This document shows positions 6,960-15,019 of a stretch of DNA of 27,356 nt, one piece after another (position 1 is the stretch's first letter; each line of letters opens with the position of its first letter). Both the position numbers and the translations under genes were made by a program. Where the stretch lies: assembly GCA_039029395.1 (NCBI GenBank), contig JBCCGG010000063.1:1-27356 (forward strand), written 5' to 3'. Source of the DNA: JBCCGG01 sp039029395 (lineage in GTDB: Bacteria; Pseudomonadota; Alphaproteobacteria; Kiloniellales; JAKSDN01). The notes beneath the pieces were generated by a model. It had not been told where the DNA came from, made no database searches, and was given only the letters and a program-made list of their open reading frames with translations.

Positions 6960-8615
6960 CTACCCCTCCACCGCCCAGCCGCCACGCGCCCGCTTGACCA
7001 AGAGCGCGGCGCCGCCTGCCAAGAGCGCGCCGGCCAGGATCGGGCGCAGCCAGCCTTCCATGAGGAAGATCGGAAGCGCCACCGCGATCATTAGCAGCGG
7101 GATGTAGGCCAGTGTCCACTTTTCCCGGCCACGCTTGGCCTGATACCAGGGGAAGACCAGGGAGAAGGCGGCGACGATCAGGAAGAACAGCGACCAGGGC
7201 CGGGTGACGAACAGAAAGACGTCGTCGCTGATTGCCAGCGCTCGCGAGAGATTCAGCTCGGCGATGTGGCCCAGCACCACGCCCAGAATCATCGGCGCCA
7301 GCGGAAATCCCAACGTCTTCAGGACATAGCCCAGGATGCCGAAGACGAAGAGCGTCCAGATGTCGAAGGTTACGTTGTTCAGCGCGAAGACGCCGATCGC
7401 ACAGTAGATCAGGATCACCGCGGCCAAGCGATACATGGGAATGCGCACCACCAAGAGGAAGGCGCGCAGGCAAAAGGCCTGCATGGCGATCATGATGAAG
7501 TGCGCCAGGAAGAACGCGATGAAGATGGCGTAGGCCAGCTCCGGATTGTCGCCGATGAAGGACGGGCTGGGCTGCACGTTGTGGATCAAGAGCGCGCCCA
7601 GCATGATCGCAGTTACCACGTCGCCCGGAATGCCGAGCGCCATCATGGTGATGAGCGCGCCGCCGGCGGTCGCGTTGTTGGAGGCCTCGGGCGCGATGAT
7701 GCCGTCGGCCGTGCCTTTGCCGAAGTCTTCCGGCGTCTTGGAGGCCTTCTTGGCCTGGTCGTAGGCCAGAATGTTGGAGATCGAGCCGCCGGCCGCCGGC
7801 AAGAGCCCGGTGAAGACGCCGATCAGGGCCGAGCGCACCAGGTTAGCCCAGCGTCCGAGCACGGTCTTAATCGCCGTCAGGTGCTCCACCTTGACCGCCT
7901 TGGCGCGGCCGGCGTCCATTAAGGGCAGGCGGGCCTTGGCGGAATCCTGCACGTCGCTCAAGAGCTGGCTGAAGGCAAAGAGCCCGACCAACACCGGCAG
8001 GAAGGCGAAACCCTGCTTCAGGTCTTCGATGCCGAAGGAAAAGCGCGCCACGCCGTTGATCTCGTCCTCGCCGATGGTTGCGACCAAAAGCCCCAGTATG
8101 CCGGCGATGATGCCTTTGAGCAGGTTCTCGCCGGCCAGACTGGCGGTGATGGTGAGCGCGAAGAGCACCAGGGAGAAGTAGTCCCAGGGCCCGAATTCCA
8201 GGCCGACCCGGGCCAGCTGAGGCGCCAGGGTGACCAGCAACACGGCGCTGATGATGCCGCCGAAAAAGGACGACCAGACGCCCAGGCCCAGCGCCAAGCC
8301 GGGCTTGCCGCTTCTGGCCAAGGGAAAGCCGTCGAAGGTGGTGGCGACCGACGACGGCGTGCCCGGGATGCCGGTCAGCATGCCCGACATGAGCCCGCCC
8401 GAGAGCCCGCCGACGAAGACTCCGATCATGGTTGCCAGGCCGTCGACCGCCGAGAGTCCGAAGGTAAAGGGCAGGGTCAGTACCACCGCCATGGTGATCG
8501 TGAAGCCGGGGATCGAGCCGGCGATCAGCCCGGCTGTCACACCCACGGTCATAAGCGCCAAGGTCTCGAAGTTGAGCACCGCGCCGAAGGCGGAAAAGAC
8601 GTTTTCGAGAATCAT
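6960..8615 (-). CDS. tctA: Tripartite tricarboxylate transporter, large membrane subunit TctA
   Basis: A 551-residue, strongly hydrophobic protein from the ATG at 8615, one base past the tctB stop. The frame is open 78 bp further upstream but that overlaps tctB. Hallmarks are the GxxxGxxPG-type loop near the N-terminus (AGLIAGSIPGFTITMAVVL), MLTGIPGTPSSVATTFDGFP, GLLPAAGGSISNILAYDQAK, PEASNNATAGGALITMMALG and IPGDVVTAIMLGA. These are standard TctA signatures, with about 12 helices. It forms the translocation channel of a secondary transporter driven by an ion gradient, receiving substrate from TctC. A complete tctCBA operon is present, so the system is probably functional. The substrate is likely a small carboxylate, not necessarily citrate. 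Confidence 0.95.
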   Translation of the reverse strand: MILENVFSAFGAVLNFETLALMTVGVTAGLIAGSIPGFTITMAVVLTLPFTFGLSAVDGLATMIGVFVGGLSGGLMSGMLTGIPGTPSSVATTFDGFPLARSGKPGLALGLGVWSSFFGGIISAVLLVTLAPQLARVGLEFGPWDYFSLVLFALTITASLAGENLLKGIIAGILGLLVATIGEDEINGVARFSFGIEDLKQGFAFLPVLVGLFAFSQLLSDVQDSAKARLPLMDAGRAKAVKVEHLTAIKTVLGRWANLVRSALIGVFTGLLPAAGGSISNILAYDQAKKASKTPEDFGKGTADGIIAPEASNNATAGGALITMMALGIPGDVVTAIMLGALLIHNVQPSPSFIGDNPELAYAIFIAFFLAHFIMIAMQAFCLRAFLLVVRIPMYRLAAVILIYCAIGVFALNNVTFDIWTLFVFGILGYVLKTLGFPLAPMILGVVLGHIAELNLSRALAISDDVFLFVTRPWSLFFLIVAAFSLVFPWYQAKRGREKWTLAYIPLLMIAVALPIFLMEGWLRPILAGALLAGGAALLVKRARGGWAVEG

Positions 8616-8616
8616 G

Positions 8617-9096
8617 TCAGATCCTCGGAATCCACTCGCCCTCGGGCAGGAAGACCCTAAGCGCGAAGGTGAAGATCGCCCACATGGCGCCAACCGAGAC
8701 GAGCGCGATGGCGGCGTGCAGCGGCACCCGGCGCCAACCGGGTTCGCCCAGCGCGGTGAGGCAAGCGAACACGAAAAGCGCGCCGCCCACCAGCATGCCC
8801 AGATAGGGCAGGCTCAAGAGAAAGAGCGCGAAGAGCCCATAGCACCAAAGGGCATTGCGGTAGCGGGAAAGCCAACTGCCGGTGGGCTTTGCCGTCTCGT
8901 CCCGGCCGCGGGCGACCGCCTGGGCCAGCAGGCCAAGCGAGAAGACCGTCAGCAGGCCGAGCAGCAAGCGCGGCCAGACCCGGGAGGAGAGGGTGCCGTA
9001 ATTGGTCTCTTGGATTTGGAAGGTCGCCCAGAAAAACACCCCGCAGCCGAGCAGCAGCACGAGCGCCACCACCGCATCTCTATTGAGACGGCTCAT
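8617..9096 (-). CDS. tctB: Tripartite tricarboxylate transporter, small membrane subunit TctB
   Basis: A 159-residue protein with about four hydrophobic helices (near residues 8-26, 43-62, 84-115 in two parts, and 127-149). It is poorly conserved in sequence, as usual for TctB, but size, helix pattern and position between tctC and tctA are diagnostic. The motif SSRVWPRLLLGLL, following the first helix, is typical (an FPxxxxxxL-like element). It starts 45 bp after the tctC stop and ends one base before the tctA start, so translation is probably coupled. Confidence 0.9.
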   Translation of the reverse strand: MSRLNRDAVVALVLLLGCGVFFWATFQIQETNYGTLSSRVWPRLLLGLLTVFSLGLLAQAVARGRDETAKPTGSWLSRYRNALWCYGLFALFLLSLPYLGMLVGGALFVFACLTALGEPGWRRVPLHAAIALVSVGAMWAIFTFALRVFLPEGEWIPRI

Positions 9097-9141
9097 CGTA
9101 GATGACGACGGCGTCGCGCCGCTGCTCGCGCGGCAGTTCGG

Positions 9142-10113
9142 CTACTGGCCCTTGTACATGCCCACTTCCGTGGCGATGCGCTTCCAATCCCGGAAGGTGT
9201 CCTCGAAATATAGCCGATAGTCGGTCGGGTCTTTGTACTCGACCGAGGTGCCCTTGGCGTTCATCTGCTTGACCACCTCCGGGTCCTTGGCCGCCTTCTC
9301 GAACAGCGCGGCGTAGTAGTCGATGATCTCCGGAGAGGTGCCCTTGGGCACGACGATGCCCCGGTCGGTGCCGTAGACCAGGTCGATGCCCTGTTCTTTC
9401 AGGGTCGGCACGTCGGGGATCTCCGGGTTGCGCTCTTCCGTCGTGATGCCGAGCGCCTTCAGCTCACCGGTCTGGATGTATTTCTTGGCGGCCGCCAGGT
9501 TGATCTCGCCGAGCTCAATGTTCTTGGCCAGAAGCGCGGTCATGCGCTGGCGCGTGCCGTCGTATGAGACGTGCTTGAACTTGGTGCCGGTCTTGTCTTC
9601 GAGCAGCAGGAAGACGAACTGGCTGGTCGAGCCCAAGGTACCGCCGGCGGTCATCTCGCCGGGCTTGTCCTTGATGCCGGCGACCAGCTCGGTGACGTCG
9701 TTGTAGGTCACGTCCGGGTTGGCGCCGTAGATCGCCGGGGTGCGGGTCAGAAGCGCGACCGGCTCGAAAGCATCCCAGGTAAAGTCGACCCGGCCGCTCA
9801 GGAAGGAGGTCAGCGCGCTCTGGTGAATCGCGAAGAGGGTGCAGCCGTCGGGCTTGGCGCGGCGGGCTTCCTTGGCACCCTTGTTGCCGCCTTGGCCGGA
9901 GATGTTGACCACCTGGATCTCGGGGTCGGCGCCCTGCTTGTTCACCGCGTCGGCGAAGACCCGGAAGATCACGTCCGTGCCGCCACCCGCGCCCCAGGGC
10001 ACGATCAGCTTGACCGTGCGGCACGGCAGGTCGACCTCGGCTAAGGCCGGCGTGCTGGTGGCGGCGAGCGCCAGGCCGCCGGCGGCAAGGATGGTAAGGA
10101 TTCCGCGTTTCAT
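9142..10113 (-). CDS. tctC: Tripartite tricarboxylate transporter periplasmic binding protein TctC (Bug family)
   Basis: A 323-residue protein from the ATG at 10113, with AGGGAGA as ribosome site. A Sec signal peptide (KRGILTILAAGG... ending ALA before residue 26) is followed by the Bug-family fold. Markers are VKLIVPWGAGGGTDVIFR near the N-terminus, AGGTLGSTSQFVFL mid-protein, VSYDGTRQRMTALL, and LGITTEERNPEIPDVPTLKEQ. Bug proteins bind small organic acids through two water-bridged loops; specificity cannot be read off. It is first in a tctC-tctB-tctA operon and divergent from a nadX-like gene. An aspartate-, oxaloacetate- or related dicarboxylate substrate is a reasonable guess from that neighbour only. 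Confidence 0.95.
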   Translation of the reverse strand: MKRGILTILAAGGLALAATSTPALAEVDLPCRTVKLIVPWGAGGGTDVIFRVFADAVNKQGADPEIQVVNISGQGGNKGAKEARRAKPDGCTLFAIHQSALTSFLSGRVDFTWDAFEPVALLTRTPAIYGANPDVTYNDVTELVAGIKDKPGEMTAGGTLGSTSQFVFLLLEDKTGTKFKHVSYDGTRQRMTALLAKNIELGEINLAAAKKYIQTGELKALGITTEERNPEIPDVPTLKEQGIDLVYGTDRGIVVPKGTSPEIIDYYAALFEKAAKDPEVVKQMNAKGTSVEYKDPTDYRLYFEDTFRDWKRIATEVGMYKGQ

Positions 10114-10120
10114 TCTGTTT

Positions 10121-10189
10121 CTCCCTGGTGTCTTATGGGCTGCCCCCAGGCCTCGAGCGGGCCGGTTGGGGCGATCTTAGACCAGGGAG
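10121..10189. promoter_or_regulatory. Inverted repeat spanning both ribosome sites of the tctC/nadX divergent region
   Basis: CTCCCTGGT (10121-10129) and ACCAGGGAG (10181-10189) are perfect 9-bp inverted copies. Each arm contains the Shine-Dalgarno sequence of one of the two divergent genes, 7 and 6 bp from their ATGs. The 82-bp gap must hold both promoters. The symmetry may be a shared operator or only two similar ribosome sites. Confidence 0.4.
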
Positions 10190-10195
10190 GCGGGA

Positions 10196-11011
10196 ATGCA
10201 AAAGAGCGAGCTTCGGGTCGCGGTCGGCGGCTTCGGGACGATCGGCCAGCCGGTTGCGCGCTGGCTCGACGGCGGTGTGGCGGGCCTCAGCCTAGCCGCG
10301 GTCTCGGCCCGAGACCAGGAGAAGGCGGCGGCCAAGATGGCGGATTTCCGCAAGCCCGCCTTGATACTTCCGCTCGAGGACCTGGCCGAGGCGGCCGATG
10401 TGGTGGTCGAATGCGCCCCCGCCGCCGCCTTCATGGCGGTCGCCGGCCCGGCGGTCGAGCAAGGCCGGATCTTCATGCCGATCAGCGTCGGCGCGCTGCT
10501 GTCTCACATGGAGTTGATCGACCGGGCGCGCGAGACCGGGGCGCGGATCGTCGTGCCGACCGGCGCGATCATCGGCCTGGACGCCCTCAAGGCAGCCGCC
10601 GAAGGCACCATTCACGAGGTTAGGCTCGAGACCCGCAAGCCGCCCCGCGGCCTGATGGGCGCGCCCTATCTGGCCGAGCACGGCATAGACTTGGAGAATT
10701 TGAGCGAGCCCCTCAAGGTCTTCGAGGGCACGGCGCGCGAGGCGGTCAAGGGGTTCCCCGCCAACGTCAACGTCTCGGCCGCGCTCTCGCTCGCCGGCAT
10801 TGGGCCGGACCGCACCATGATCGAGATCTGGGCGGACCCGGGGGTGACCCGCAATATGCAGTCGGTGCGGGTCGAGGCCGAGGAGGCGCGCTTTTCCATG
10901 CAGATCGAGAACGCGCCCAGCCCAGACCACCCGGCGACCGGCCGCATCACCCCCTTGAGCGTGATCGCCACTCTGCGCCGCCTGGTCTCGCCGCTGCAAG
11001 TGGGGACGTGA
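10196..11011 (+). CDS. nadX: L-aspartate dehydrogenase-like protein (NadX/DUF108 family)
   Basis: A 271-residue protein with a clear ribosome site (AGGGAGGCGGGA) before the ATG. An N-terminal Rossmann motif (VAVGGFGTIGQPVARWL, residues 8-24) binds NAD(P). The C-terminal half has the family blocks GAIIGLDALKAA (123-134), FPANVNVSAALSLAGIGPDRT (187-207) and DHPATGRITPLSVIATLR. The family interconverts L-aspartate with oxaloacetate (via iminoaspartate) and ammonia; some members feed NAD synthesis. The His usually found in the DPxxxxNxH motif is Gln here (DPGVTRNMQ, Q222), so activity is uncertain. No nadA or nadC is adjacent, so a catabolic rather than NAD-biosynthetic role seems likelier. It is divergent from the tct operon and may share its control. 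Confidence 0.85.
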   Translation: MQKSELRVAVGGFGTIGQPVARWLDGGVAGLSLAAVSARDQEKAAAKMADFRKPALILPLEDLAEAADVVVECAPAAAFMAVAGPAVEQGRIFMPISVGALLSHMELIDRARETGARIVVPTGAIIGLDALKAAAEGTIHEVRLETRKPPRGLMGAPYLAEHGIDLENLSEPLKVFEGTAREAVKGFPANVNVSAALSLAGIGPDRTMIEIWADPGVTRNMQSVRVEAEEARFSMQIENAPSPDHPATGRITPLSVIATLRRLVSPLQVGT

Positions 11012-11023
11012 GAGACGCGGCTG

Positions 11024-11647
11024 CTAGCTGGCGCCAATTCTCGCGGCAAGCTCAGGTGGGAGCGGATAGGTGCGCTCCCGTGGCAGCCTCTCGCTGGCTA
11101 GACCCTGCTGCCCGTTCTGGATCAGCCGGTGAAGCTCCTCGGCTAGATCGGTGCGGTCTTCGATCGAGACGATCCAGTCTTCGACATAGCGCGTGACGGC
11201 GTCACCGGAGAGGCCGACCTGCAGGGAGCGATGATCAAGCCGGTCCAAGGCGAGCGAGCGTTCAGGGTCCCATTGGATGCGCACGGGCGAGTCGGCTTTC
11301 TGCGCCAGCCAAGTCTCACGGTCCGCGTGGATGGACGGATCGAAATGGCTGAGGCAGGCGTTGGCGAGCGCCCAGTGAAAGCCTTCCTTGGTGATAGTGA
11401 TTGCGAGAACTCGCTCCTGTCCAGGTTTCTCAGCCCAGCCTGAGCGGTACATCATCCAGAGGAACGAAGGCTTGATCCAAGTCATGCGAGATAACTTGAA
11501 AGGCGCGACGAAACTTTGGGCCGCGAGTGCGGTATCGGCGATGGCATTGCCGTAGGCCTGATAGACTGTGATGCTCTGCGCGTCGAAGGCCGCCCTGATC
11601 TGCCGTTCAGGGACCGAAGAACCGGGGGTTACGCTCTTTCCTGACAT
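11024..11647 (-). CDS. DUF4291 family protein
   Basis: With the ATG at 11647 the protein has 207 residues, the usual DUF4291 length, and conserved sequence begins within 15 residues (PERQIRAAFDAQSITVYQAY). Other family blocks are RMTWIKPSFLWMMYRSGWA, SPVRIQWDPER and RSLQVGLSGDAVTRYVEDWI. The frame stays open to 11914, and an ATG at 11764 is an alternative start adding a 39-residue Arg/Ser-rich extension; neither start has a strong ribosome site. The function of the family is not established to my knowledge. The conserved Trp, Arg, Lys and Asp residues suggest a nucleic acid- or nucleotide-binding enzyme, but that is speculation. It is convergent with nadX (12 bp) and divergent from the COQ4-type gene. 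Confidence 0.85.
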   Translation of the reverse strand: MSGKSVTPGSSVPERQIRAAFDAQSITVYQAYGNAIADTALAAQSFVAPFKLSRMTWIKPSFLWMMYRSGWAEKPGQERVLAITITKEGFHWALANACLSHFDPSIHADRETWLAQKADSPVRIQWDPERSLALDRLDHRSLQVGLSGDAVTRYVEDWIVSIEDRTDLAEELHRLIQNGQQGLASERLPRERTYPLPPELAARIGAS

Positions 11648-11822
11648 GTTGGTCAAGACGCATGAGGCGGGCACCTTGTCAAGATCGCCCGACGGGCACC
11701 TGCTCCGCCGGTCCAAGAACCTTGATAAGAACTCCGCCTCATCGCCACGCGAATTGACGCTCATTGCGCTTTCGTGGCTTTCTTGAACCTTGTAGGCTGC
11801 AGCTTCAAAGGGCCTGTCCACC

Positions 11823-12779
11823 ATGTTCGCCGGCGCCACCCCAGTCCAAGCCCATGCGATCCTCCGGGCCATGAAGGTTGTTGCAAGCTTGGGCGGCGCG
11901 GCGGCGCTTTCCACCGCCGACCAAGCCGCCCTGATCGCGGCCGGTCACTACGTTTTTCGCTTGTCGGCTGATCCGGACTCCCTCGAACCGATCACGCCCG
12001 CCGCGCTTGCCGCCGCGGTCACGGACGCGGGCTTGCGCCGAGAGGCGGCCCAGTCGCTCGCGGTCATGGCCCTGGTCGACGGCGCGGTTGACGGCGACAA
12101 GATCGCCAGTGTCACCCGCTTCGCCGCCGCGCTGGATATTCACGACGACTTCATCAAGACCATGACCGAGGCGGCCCAAGGCCATCTGCGCTGGGCCGGC
12201 ATGGACATGGTGCGCCACAACATGCTGTCGATCACCGGTCAGCCCTGGGCCGAGGCCGATGTCATGCCCTGGCTGCTGCCCTACCAAGGCGACCAGGCCG
12301 ACCCGGCGCTGACGGCGCGCTTCGAGGCGCTCCAAAATCTGCCCGAGGAGAGTTTGGGGCACACCTTCTGGCACCACTACAGGCACCACGGCTTCACCTT
12401 TCCCGGCCAGCCGGACGCGCTCAACGCGCGCTTTGCCGTGCCCCACGACACGACCCATCTCTTGAGCGGCTACAGCACCACCTACCGGGGCGAGATCCTG
12501 GTCTCCACCTTCACCGCCGGCATGCACCCGGAGGAGCCCATGGCAGGCCACATCCTGCCGGTGATCTTCAGCTGGCATCTGGGCATCGAATTGATCGAGC
12601 ACGCCGGGTCCCACCGTGGCGGCCTTGACCCGAGCCACTTCTGGGAAGCCTGGAGCCGAGGCCAGGCGACCAAGGGCGACGCCTTCGCGCCCGACTGGAA
12701 TTTTTGGGCCTTGATCGAACGGCCGCTCGCCGAGCTGCAGGTGGACTACGGCGTGCCGCCCAGGGAGGCCGAGGACTAG
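11823..12779 (+). CDS. COQ4-family ubiquinone protein with a TerB-like N-terminal region
   Basis: A 318-residue protein. The C-terminal half contains HDTTHLLSGYSTTYRGE (residues 208-224), an exact HDxxHx11E motif of COQ4, which binds zinc and acts in ubiquinone synthesis (ring C1 decarboxylation/hydroxylation in the eukaryotic and alphaproteobacterial protein). Further His (H235, H243, H252) lie just after. The first 125 residues are helical with LAVMALVDGAVDGDKIASVTRFA, resembling a TerB-type domain, and are absent from plain COQ4. I used the ATG at 11823; a second Met at residue 17 is possible. No other ubiquinone genes are adjacent, so it may be a paralogue with its own role. Confidence 0.85.
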   Translation: MFAGATPVQAHAILRAMKVVASLGGAAALSTADQAALIAAGHYVFRLSADPDSLEPITPAALAAAVTDAGLRREAAQSLAVMALVDGAVDGDKIASVTRFAAALDIHDDFIKTMTEAAQGHLRWAGMDMVRHNMLSITGQPWAEADVMPWLLPYQGDQADPALTARFEALQNLPEESLGHTFWHHYRHHGFTFPGQPDALNARFAVPHDTTHLLSGYSTTYRGEILVSTFTAGMHPEEPMAGHILPVIFSWHLGIELIEHAGSHRGGLDPSHFWEAWSRGQATKGDAFAPDWNFWALIERPLAELQVDYGVPPREAED

Positions 12780-12812
12780 GGACCGGCACCTGGCCCGTTC
12801 GAGCTAGACTCT

Positions 12813-14375
12813 TCAGTAGAATTCCAGCTTTGGCGGCGCCTCGTCTTGAAGGCAGCTGTCCCCAAGGGGGTTTCGGAAGGGGTTGTCGTAGAAAGCTCCA
12901 GCGATCCTGTCGGCGCAATAGGACATCGAGAGGACGTTGTGGGCGATGCCCGGCCACTCCTTGACCCTCGCGTTGCGCAGGGTCCTAGCGGCGCTGAGCG
13001 CCGCGCTGTGGGGCGTGATCGGATCGTACTCCCCGGAATAGAGCAGCACGGGGACGTTGGATGCCACAGCCTCGGCCTCGATCGGGCCGCCGTCAGCCGC
13101 CTGCCATGCCTCGCACATGGCCTTCTCGTAGTGAATCCAACCGTGGTTCATGTAGCTTTGCACCGGGTACTTGGATGCTTCCTCCAAGGCGTGGGACAGG
13201 TCGTTGTAGGGCACGATCCCATGACACTGATAGGAGGCGTAGGCGCCGTAGTCGAGTGGACCAACGGTGATGAATGACACGACCTGGTCGCGAACCAGCT
13301 CGGCGATGTAATCCAAGCTGCCGTTCATCAAGGCCGCGACGGCTCTAGGGACGAGCCCGATGTTGTCGTTGAAGTAGATCGTGGCGTAGAGCGTGTGGAC
13401 AAGCAATTCGGGTGTGAGCACGATTTCCAGGGGCATCATGCTCTTCGGATCTGTGACGCGCAGAGCAATCGGCGCCTCCTCGAGCTGCGGCAGGAACGCA
13501 AGGAAGCGCGCATAGAGATCTGCGCCGTAACGCGTGCGACAGCTTGCGTCATCGCGACACAGGTCGAAAACCCGTTTGATCGATTCGTAACTTAGTTTCG
13601 GAATGTACTCGAAGAGCCTCACCTCCGGCGCATCAACGCCGTCCAGGACCACGGCGTTGATGGTTCTGGGAAAGTCCCGCAAGTAGGTGAGCGCAATCCG
13701 CGTGCCGTAAGACACGCCATACAAATTCAGCACCGGCAAGCCGAGCGCTACACGGAGGTCTTCGATATCCTGGGCCGCCGTGACATTGTTATAGGCGTTG
13801 ATGTCGATCCCGGCCTTGAGCAGTCTCTCGCGGCAAGCGGCATAGGCGCGGGCCGACTTCTTCACCCCCTCGGCAAGCGCTGACGGCGCCTCGAGTTCGC
13901 GGATTGCCATTGCACTGATTTCAGGGCAGTCCAATCGCGGCTGCGCGCTGCCGACGCCTCGGTTGTCCACGACGATGAGATCGCGCCCGTTATAGACGCT
14001 CATCGCCGAAGTGTTGGACCATGCGGTCTCGTACATTTTATCGGACGTGCTGGTCGGGATACCCACGGGATTGCCGGGGCCACCGCCGCCGGTGACCAGG
14101 ACGGGCAACTTGCGGTCGTCCGGCTCGAACGCCTTGAAAATCACGAAGGGCAAGCGAACCTTGCGCCCCGCCGGCTTGGCCCGGTTCTCCGGAACCTCCA
14201 GCACGCCGCATTCCATCTCCGGCCAGTCGAATTCGCCCTGGAACCAGCAGGCTTTCCATTCGAGTTTGGTTTCGTAGGCGGGCTGAACCTCGGCCGCCCC
14301 GGTGCCGGACAGGCCGAGACAGGCAAGGAATCCGATCCACGCCGCCGCGCGCCGGAAGCGCGGTCGACCGGTCAT
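12813..14375 (-). CDS. Secreted alpha/beta hydrolase, S33-type peptidase family
   Basis: A 520-residue protein with a signal peptide (Arg-rich start, hydrophobic core 11-25, cleavage near GTGAAE). Alpha/beta-hydrolase features are an oxyanion loop VTGGGGPGNPVG (94-105), VVDNRGVGSA (135-144), the nucleophile elbow GVSYGT (S222), the acid in SGEYDPITP (D451) and the base in IAHNVL (H479). The long lid between the nucleophile and the acid and a Cys-rich C-terminal part are typical of the tripeptidyl/prolyl aminopeptidase (S33) group. It probably cleaves small peptides or esters in the periplasm. The triad is complete. It is convergent with the COQ4-type gene (33 bp). Confidence 0.9.
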   Translation of the reverse strand: MTGRPRFRRAAAWIGFLACLGLSGTGAAEVQPAYETKLEWKACWFQGEFDWPEMECGVLEVPENRAKPAGRKVRLPFVIFKAFEPDDRKLPVLVTGGGGPGNPVGIPTSTSDKMYETAWSNTSAMSVYNGRDLIVVDNRGVGSAQPRLDCPEISAMAIRELEAPSALAEGVKKSARAYAACRERLLKAGIDINAYNNVTAAQDIEDLRVALGLPVLNLYGVSYGTRIALTYLRDFPRTINAVVLDGVDAPEVRLFEYIPKLSYESIKRVFDLCRDDASCRTRYGADLYARFLAFLPQLEEAPIALRVTDPKSMMPLEIVLTPELLVHTLYATIYFNDNIGLVPRAVAALMNGSLDYIAELVRDQVVSFITVGPLDYGAYASYQCHGIVPYNDLSHALEEASKYPVQSYMNHGWIHYEKAMCEAWQAADGGPIEAEAVASNVPVLLYSGEYDPITPHSAALSAARTLRNARVKEWPGIAHNVLSMSYCADRIAGAFYDNPFRNPLGDSCLQDEAPPKLEFY

Positions 14376-14524
14376 GACGGCAGGTCCATGCTTCAGCCCG
14401 AATGGATATCAGAGGTGGCAGTCTAGCGAAGCCGTGGATCGGGGCAAGGGGCCGACCGCCTCTTGCGCTTCGGCGCGGCGAGGGGCAAGAAGGCTGACCG
14501 CAAGAAGGGGGAGCGCGTCACGCC

Positions 14525-15019
14525 ATGGCCTTTCCGATCAGCCGCACGAGAACGTTCCAAGTGGAGTCCGCCGGCGATCCTTCGGCGGCGGCCGAGCCTG
14601 CGATGGCGGCGATCGAGGAATGGCTCGCGGCGCGCGGCGCCGCGCGGATCCAGCGCTCGGGCAACGTGCTCGCCTTTCGCGCCGGCTTCGTGCCGCTCTT
14701 GACTGACTGGAGCAAGAGGACCAGCAAGCGCCTGGCCGTAGGTTGGAACCCCCTGATGACGGTCGGTTCGGGCCGGGTCGCCGTGGCCGAAACGGCGGAT
14801 GGCCTGGAGGTGACCTACAGCCTGCGCTTCACCGAGCTAATCGTCATCAGCGTGATCCTCTGCTTGCTGTTCGCAGCCGCCACGCCCGAGAGCGCACAGA
14901 TCAACCGATGGGCTTCGGCCGCCTGGCTCGCGCTCGGCCCCTTCGGCTACCTGGTCGCCTCGACCGGCGTCGGCGTCGCGCTGGAAAATGTCGTGCGTCA
15001 GGCCGCGCGTGAAGTCTAA
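14525..15019 (+). CDS. Hypothetical membrane protein with a cytoplasmic N-terminal domain
   Basis: A 164-residue protein from the ATG at 14525, with GGGGGAG about 11 bp upstream. Residues 1-100 form a soluble alpha/beta domain with alternating strands (RIQRSGNVLAFRAGF, GSGRVAVAETADGLEVTYSL). Two membrane helices follow, about 105-120 (LIVISVILCLLFAAA) and 130-153. I do not recognise a family. The pattern suggests a small folded domain tethered to the membrane. Its last bases overlap the convergent DUF1330 gene by 4 bp. The upstream 149-bp gap holds nothing clear. Confidence 0.75.
   Translation: MAFPISRTRTFQVESAGDPSAAAEPAMAAIEEWLAARGAARIQRSGNVLAFRAGFVPLLTDWSKRTSKRLAVGWNPLMTVGSGRVAVAETADGLEVTYSLRFTELIVISVILCLLFAAATPESAQINRWASAAWLALGPFGYLVASTGVGVALENVVRQAAREV

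Noticed and set aside
6960..8693. TctA starting 78 bp upstream at 8693
   Set aside because: The extra 26 residues overlap tctB and look non-coding; the ATG at 8615 is one base after the tctB stop.
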